From the NCBI GenBank assembly GCA_030147635.1, contig JASBUZ010000063.1:1-61853 (forward strand): DNA of 61,853 nt, written 5' to 3'. The notes below the pieces were generated by a model, which did no database searches, was not told the DNA's origin, and saw only the letters and a program-made list of their open reading frames with translations. The DNA is from Gammaproteobacteria bacterium. GTDB lineage: Bacteria; Pseudomonadota; Gammaproteobacteria; Legionellales; Legionellaceae. The translations under genes and the position numbers were made by a program. Shown in pieces: positions 58,969 through 61,853 of the stretch (positions are counted from its first letter, which is position 1; each line of letters begins with the position of its first letter).

Positions 58969-60158
58969 TGAAGTTTATATTAGGGCGTGTCGACAGTTGG
59001 CTGAAAAGCTCCCAAAGTATTTCTTTTCTTCTCTACGTACCGCGCTTTATGCGCGGTATCCAGACAAGAAGCTCATTGAGCTCACTGGATGCCGCGGACA
59101 AGCCGCGGCACGTAGGTAGAGGGATAATTTGTCAATATGCCCTAGGCATATTTCTGCTTTGTCTATCTAACACTGTGATAGCAGCCAATAAAGTGGTAAA
59201 TGTGTATGCCTGGGGTGGTGAAATTCCAACGCATCTCATTCATCAATTTGAAGAAGAAACCGGTATTCATGTTAATTTTTCCACCTATGATAATAACGAA
59301 ACGTTATATGCCAAGCTGCATGCCTTAAGCAAGCCTATTTATGATGTCATTGTGCCTTCGAGTTATTTTGTCGAGCGCTTAAAAAAACAAGGTTTACTCA
59401 AAGAGCTTGATCACACACGCCTCCCTCATCTTAAAAACATCGATCCGATGTTTCTTAATAATGGTTATGATGCTAACAACCAATATAGTGTGCCGTTTAT
59501 TTGGGGTGCAACGGGAATTTTTTATAATGAACAATGGGTTAAAAACCCGCCACACACTTGGCATGATTTGTGGCAGAAAACCTGGCGTGAGCAATTGATG
59601 TTGTTAGACGATCCGAGAGAAGTATTCGCCATGGCACTTTTGAGCTTAGGCTATAAGCCCAATGATTCAAACCCCAAGCATATTGAAGAAGCTTTTAATC
59701 GCTTAAAAGAACTTATCCCTAATATTAAATTATTTGCGAGTGAAAGCATTCAAGCGGTTTTGATTGATGAAGATGCGCACGTTGGCTCAGCTTGGAACGG
59801 TGATGTTTATAAGGCGCACCTTGAAAATCCCCGAATACACTTTGTTTACCCAAAAGAAGGCTTTGTGATTTGGATTGATTGTCTTGCCATCTTACATCAT
59901 GCACCACACCCAGAGGAAGCTTATGCGTTCATTGACTTTCTGTTGAGAGCTGAAAACGCCGCAAGCCTTGCTCGCTCAGAGGGACATGCAATTACGAACC
60001 GGGCAGGAAAAGCACTTTTACCTGAAAAAATTCGGAAGAATCCGATAGTTTATCCTTCTGCTGAAACGCTTAAACGAGGTGTGATACAAAGTGATAGCAG
60101 TGAAGCGAGCTTATCACTCTATAACGAGTATTGGGAAAAGCTGAAGTTTTCGTTTTGA
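58965..60158 (+). CDS. potD: Spermidine/putrescine-binding protein PotD with an in-frame insert in its leader
   Basis: PotD is the periplasmic substrate-binding protein that delivers polyamines to PotABC. The mature domain, from VVNVYAWGGEIP (about residue 77) to the C-terminus, is a normal extracellular binding fold with YDVIVPSSYFVERL, VPFIWGATGIFYN and AWNGDVY. Upstream is a 75-residue leader, far longer than a signal peptide. About residues 23-52 are encoded by a palindromic repeat (see 59031-59121), and the hydrophobic stretch QYALGIFLLCLSNTVIA follows it. The in-frame ATG within the repeat (FMRGIQ) could be an alternative start. Export may be altered. It closes the potABCD operon. Confidence 0.93.
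   Translation: MMKFILGRVDSWLKSSQSISFLLYVPRFMRGIQTRSSLSSLDAADKPRHVGRGIICQYALGIFLLCLSNTVIAANKVVNVYAWGGEIPTHLIHQFEEETGIHVNFSTYDNNETLYAKLHALSKPIYDVIVPSSYFVERLKKQGLLKELDHTRLPHLKNIDPMFLNNGYDANNQYSVPFIWGATGIFYNEQWVKNPPHTWHDLWQKTWREQLMLLDDPREVFAMALLSLGYKPNDSNPKHIEEAFNRLKELIPNIKLFASESIQAVLIDEDAHVGSAWNGDVYKAHLENPRIHFVYPKEGFVIWIDCLAILHHAPHPEEAYAFIDFLLRAENAASLARSEGHAITNRAGKALLPEKIRKNPIVYPSAETLKRGVIQSDSSEASLSLYNEYWEKLKFSF
59031..59121. repeat. Palindromic repeat element inserted in frame in potD
   Basis: The element is about 90 bases. CTCTAC at 59031 pairs with GTAGAG ending at 59121, TACCGCGC/GCGCGGTA and CCGCGG/CCGCGG form inner stems, and ATCCAG pairs with CTGGAT around the centre. It resembles palindromic mobile repeats of Rickettsia and related host-associated bacteria, whose translation reads PR-x2-RGIQ ... 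LD-x3-KPR-x2-G; here the frame reads PRFMRGIQ ... LDAADKPRHVG. It contributes about 30 codons without breaking potD. Confidence 0.75.
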
Positions 60159-60161
60159 GTT

Positions 60162-61154
60162 TTAAAATAAATCCTCTTGAGTGAGCCCCAATCGCTCTAC
60201 CAATAAAGTGCGTAAGGTATTGAGTGCCTCGACTTGAATTTGCCTAACCCGTTCACGGGTTAGGTCAATTTCTCGGCCTACGTCTTCGAGTGTTGCTTTT
60301 TCATATCCATGCAAACCAAACCGTCTGGCAATGACCTCTTGCTGATTATCGGTAAGCTCCCCGAGTAAGTCTTCGATGTGGTCACGAATATTTGCATCGG
60401 TTAACCATTCAGCCGGGTTTAAGCTGTTTTCATCCGCAACGGTATCGAGCAGCGATTTGTTCTCGTCATAACCAAAAGGCGTATCAATTGAAGTGACTTT
60501 GTCATTTAAGCGTAGTAACTTTTGAACATCTTCTAGTGGCTTATCCAGCATTTCCGCAATTTCTTCAGCAGAAGGTTCATGATCGAGCTTTTGAGTCAGT
60601 TGACGGGCTGCACGTAAATAGACATTTAGTTCTTTGACGACATGAATTGGCAGACGAATGGTTCTGGTTTGATTCATGATGGCGCGTTCAATGGTTTGGC
60701 GAATCCACCAGGTGGCATAAGTTGAAAAGCGAAAGCCTCGAGTAGGGTCAAATTTTTCGACCGACTTCATGAGGCCTAAGTTACCCTCTTCAATCAAGTC
60801 TAGTAATGGTAAACCACGATTAATATAACGACGTGAAATTTTTACTACTAAACGTAAATTTGACTCAATCATTTTTTTTCGAGAAGGTTCGTGGCCTTTT
60901 AGCGCACGCGTAGAATAATAAACTTCTTCTTCAGCAGTCAGTAGAGGGGAAAAGCCAATTTCACTCAAGTAGAGCTGAGTGGCATCCATAGTTTTGTGTA
61001 AGTCTTTCTCAGGCTCTGCGATAATTGCTTCTTCAGTTTCTTCAACTTCGTCGTTATGATCTACATCATCAGTTTCATCGGGCAAAGCATCTAAGTTTTC
61101 GTCTGCTTTTAACTCAAGCTCTTTCTTTGCCTTTTTATCCGATTTTTTAGGCAT
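60162..61154 (-). CDS. rpoS: RNA polymerase sigma factor RpoS
   Basis: This is the stationary-phase/stress sigma factor. The 330-residue protein lacks the long region 1.1 of RpoD. Region 1.2 ([21 protein letters not shown]), region 2 ([41 protein letters not shown]), region 3 and region 4 helix-turn-helix ([20 protein letters not shown]) are intact. An acidic N-terminal extension (about 25-60) is typical of RpoS. The ATG at 61154 is preferred because AGGAGG lies 4 bases upstream. The potD 3' end converges on it. Confidence 0.94.
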   Translation of the reverse strand: MPKKSDKKAKKELELKADENLDALPDETDDVDHNDEVEETEEAIIAEPEKDLHKTMDATQLYLSEIGFSPLLTAEEEVYYSTRALKGHEPSRKKMIESNLRLVVKISRRYINRGLPLLDLIEEGNLGLMKSVEKFDPTRGFRFSTYATWWIRQTIERAIMNQTRTIRLPIHVVKELNVYLRAARQLTQKLDHEPSAEEIAEMLDKPLEDVQKLLRLNDKVTSIDTPFGYDENKSLLDTVADENSLNPAEWLTDANIRDHIEDLLGELTDNQQEVIARRFGLHGYEKATLEDVGREIDLTRERVRQIQVEALNTLRTLLVERLGLTQEDLF

Positions 61155-61377
61155 GTTGCCTCCTAATGATATGAGAACAAACACTTAGCTATATTGTTGT
61201 AATGAGAGATGGTCTGTTGTCAAGCTTTTTTAATTAAATGGCTTTGTTCATGACAAAAAACCAGCCATGCACGTCAGTTAATTGATAATTTGAATAAGTT
61301 AAGCTTCTATTGGCAAGTTATGCCAGAATAATTACAACGCGCACGACTCTCTTTTTGCCTCTATTAGGAATATATTT

Positions 61378-61659
61378 ATGCCTATTGATACCCCAGCCTT
61401 CCAAACATTGGTGGAGCACTACTCAAAACTCAGTGCCAAGAAGTTGTTTCAACTATGCTCCCATGCCTCCCAGCAAAATAGAGAAGCTGCTAGTCTTGCC
61501 TTAATATCTAAAACAGACCCGGGTAGTATTCACTATCAATGGCTCCTGGTTAACCAGTACGACGACCTACTGGGACAAACGGAGTCTGCATTTAAAAACA
61601 AGTTTATAGAAGCTGCATATAGTGCTATGGAAGACCCTTCCCTCCAATGTAGGGCATAA
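61378..61659 (+). CDS. Unknown small soluble protein
   Basis: This 93-residue protein is not recognised. It has no signal peptide or membrane segment, is mostly helical by composition, and ends in LQCRA. AGGAAT lies upstream of the ATG, which fits a weak ribosome site. The insertion sequence begins 55 bases after its stop, so downstream neighbours of the original locus are cut off. It may be a small regulatory protein or chance; the frame and ribosome site favour a real gene. Confidence 0.55.
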   Translation: MPIDTPAFQTLVEHYSKLSAKKLFQLCSHASQQNREAASLALISKTDPGSIHYQWLLVNQYDDLLGQTESAFKNKFIEAAYSAMEDPSLQCRA

Positions 61660-61714
61660 ACTTACAATTCTGGGCATTTTAAGACATATTGAAAAACATC
61701 CAATAGCTATCCCT

Positions 61715-61733
61715 AGGGCCTACGCATGAAAAA
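61715..61733 (+). repeat. Insertion sequence terminal inverted repeat (left end)
   Basis: AGGGCCTACGCATGAAAAA, identical to the reverse complement of 120-138. Confidence 0.85.
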
Positions 61734-61766
61734 AATATTTAACAAAGCATTAAAATAGGCGATATT

Positions 61767-61788
61767 AGCTCCTTTTGTAAAAGGAGCT
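61767..61788. terminator. Stem-loop ahead of the transposase gene
   Basis: AGCTCCTTTT and AAAAGGAGCT are separated by two bases. It lies between the element end and the transposase start. Such subterminal stems in insertion sequences can block transcription entering from outside; that role is inferred. The 3' arm also holds the GGAG ribosome site of the transposase. Confidence 0.5.
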
Positions 61789-61795
61789 TTGTGAC

Positions 61796-61853
61796 GTGCA
61801 GGAAGCATTAAAATATTTCTCAGATATAGACGACCCTAGGTCGCAGCGAAATC
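61796..61853 (+). CDS. Transposase, 5' fragment (ISAs1 family)
   Basis: This is the first 19 codons of a frame that leaves the window. It starts at GTG (61796), 9 bases after GGAG, and reads VQEALKYFSDIDDPRSQRN. The DxxDPR-x-x-R pattern matches the N-terminal DDE_Tnp_1-associated domain of ISAs1-family transposases. Too short for certainty, but consistent with the inverted repeat and the C-terminal fragment at the other edge. Confidence 0.7.
   Translation, partial: MQEALKYFSDIDDPRSQRN

Larger units (their letters stand above)
61714..61853 (+). mobile_element. Left end of an ISAs1-like insertion sequence
   Basis: The terminal inverted repeat begins at 61715 and the transposase reading frame opens at 61796. 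The same repeat ends the element copy at 120-138, and both copies have the same orientation. The window stops about 139 bases into the element, nearly the same depth as at the left edge. Confidence 0.8.

Overview
The window reads as chromosomal DNA of a low-to-mid GC gammaproteobacterium. Supporting this are the cluster rpmF-plsX-fabD-fabG-acpP-fabF-tmk-holB-tatD, the pair secA-mutT, an RpoS-type sigma factor, ErpA, RmuC and DusA. Several traits hint at a host-associated member of the Legionellales/Coxiellaceae/Piscirickettsiaceae neighbourhood: multicopy insertion sequences, a palindromic repeat inserted in frame in a protein gene, a kinase-like protein with an acidic C-terminal tail resembling Dot/Icm substrates, and a thiamine locus that looks like salvage. 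The family-level placement is inference only.

Layout. (1) 1-138 is the right end of an insertion sequence with an ISAs1-like transposase tail; a matching left end lies at 61714-61853. The same 19-bp terminal repeat occurs at both edges, so the window is probably a contig that breaks in copies of one repeated element. (2) 126-13667 is a 5'-truncated nonribosomal peptide synthetase (NRPS) of 4.5 thousand codons, cut by the insertion sequence inside its first adenylation domain. I read it as [A]-T / Cy-A(Ox)-T / C-A-T / C-A(MT)-T-TE. The second module carries a cysteine code with heterocyclization and oxidase domains, which predicts a thiazole. The last adenylation domain has a tyrosine-type code and an inserted methyltransferase resembling protein arginine methyltransferases. 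(3) 13.7-20.4 kb is an accessory stretch: an unknown membrane/coiled-coil protein, a small membrane protein, a tyrosine recombinase, a catalase, NnrD, and a putative phosphoinositide-kinase-like effector. (4) 20.4-31.1 kb holds dnaQ, rnhA, a peptide transporter, mutT, secA, dusA, hemF, a cold-shock protein, pyrE and a two-gene unit of unknown function. (5) 31.1-39.1 kb is one long minus-strand fatty-acid/phospholipid/replication cluster running rpmF to anmK, with fabH missing from its usual place. (6) 39.2-46.4 kb holds mnmA-erpA, map, an L,D-transpeptidase, guaB-guaA-tadA and a TVP38-family membrane protein. (7) 46.6-50.2 kb is a promoter, a TPP riboswitch and thiE-thiM-thiD-tenA, followed by a CDP-alcohol phosphatidyltransferase. 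(8) 50.3-61.7 kb holds an unknown acidic protein, queA coupled to a shortened and apparently catalytically dead Tgt-like protein, ligA, rmuC, a secreted cysteine-rich protein, potABCD (potD with a palindromic element in its leader), rpoS and a small unknown gene.

Most genes are packed tightly with 4-bp ATGA overlaps, so translational coupling is widespread. No tRNA, rRNA or CRISPR array was seen. The items I consider most novel are the PRMT-like domain inside the NRPS, the QueA-coupled dead Tgt homologue, the kinase-like effector candidate, and the palindromic element that became part of PotD.
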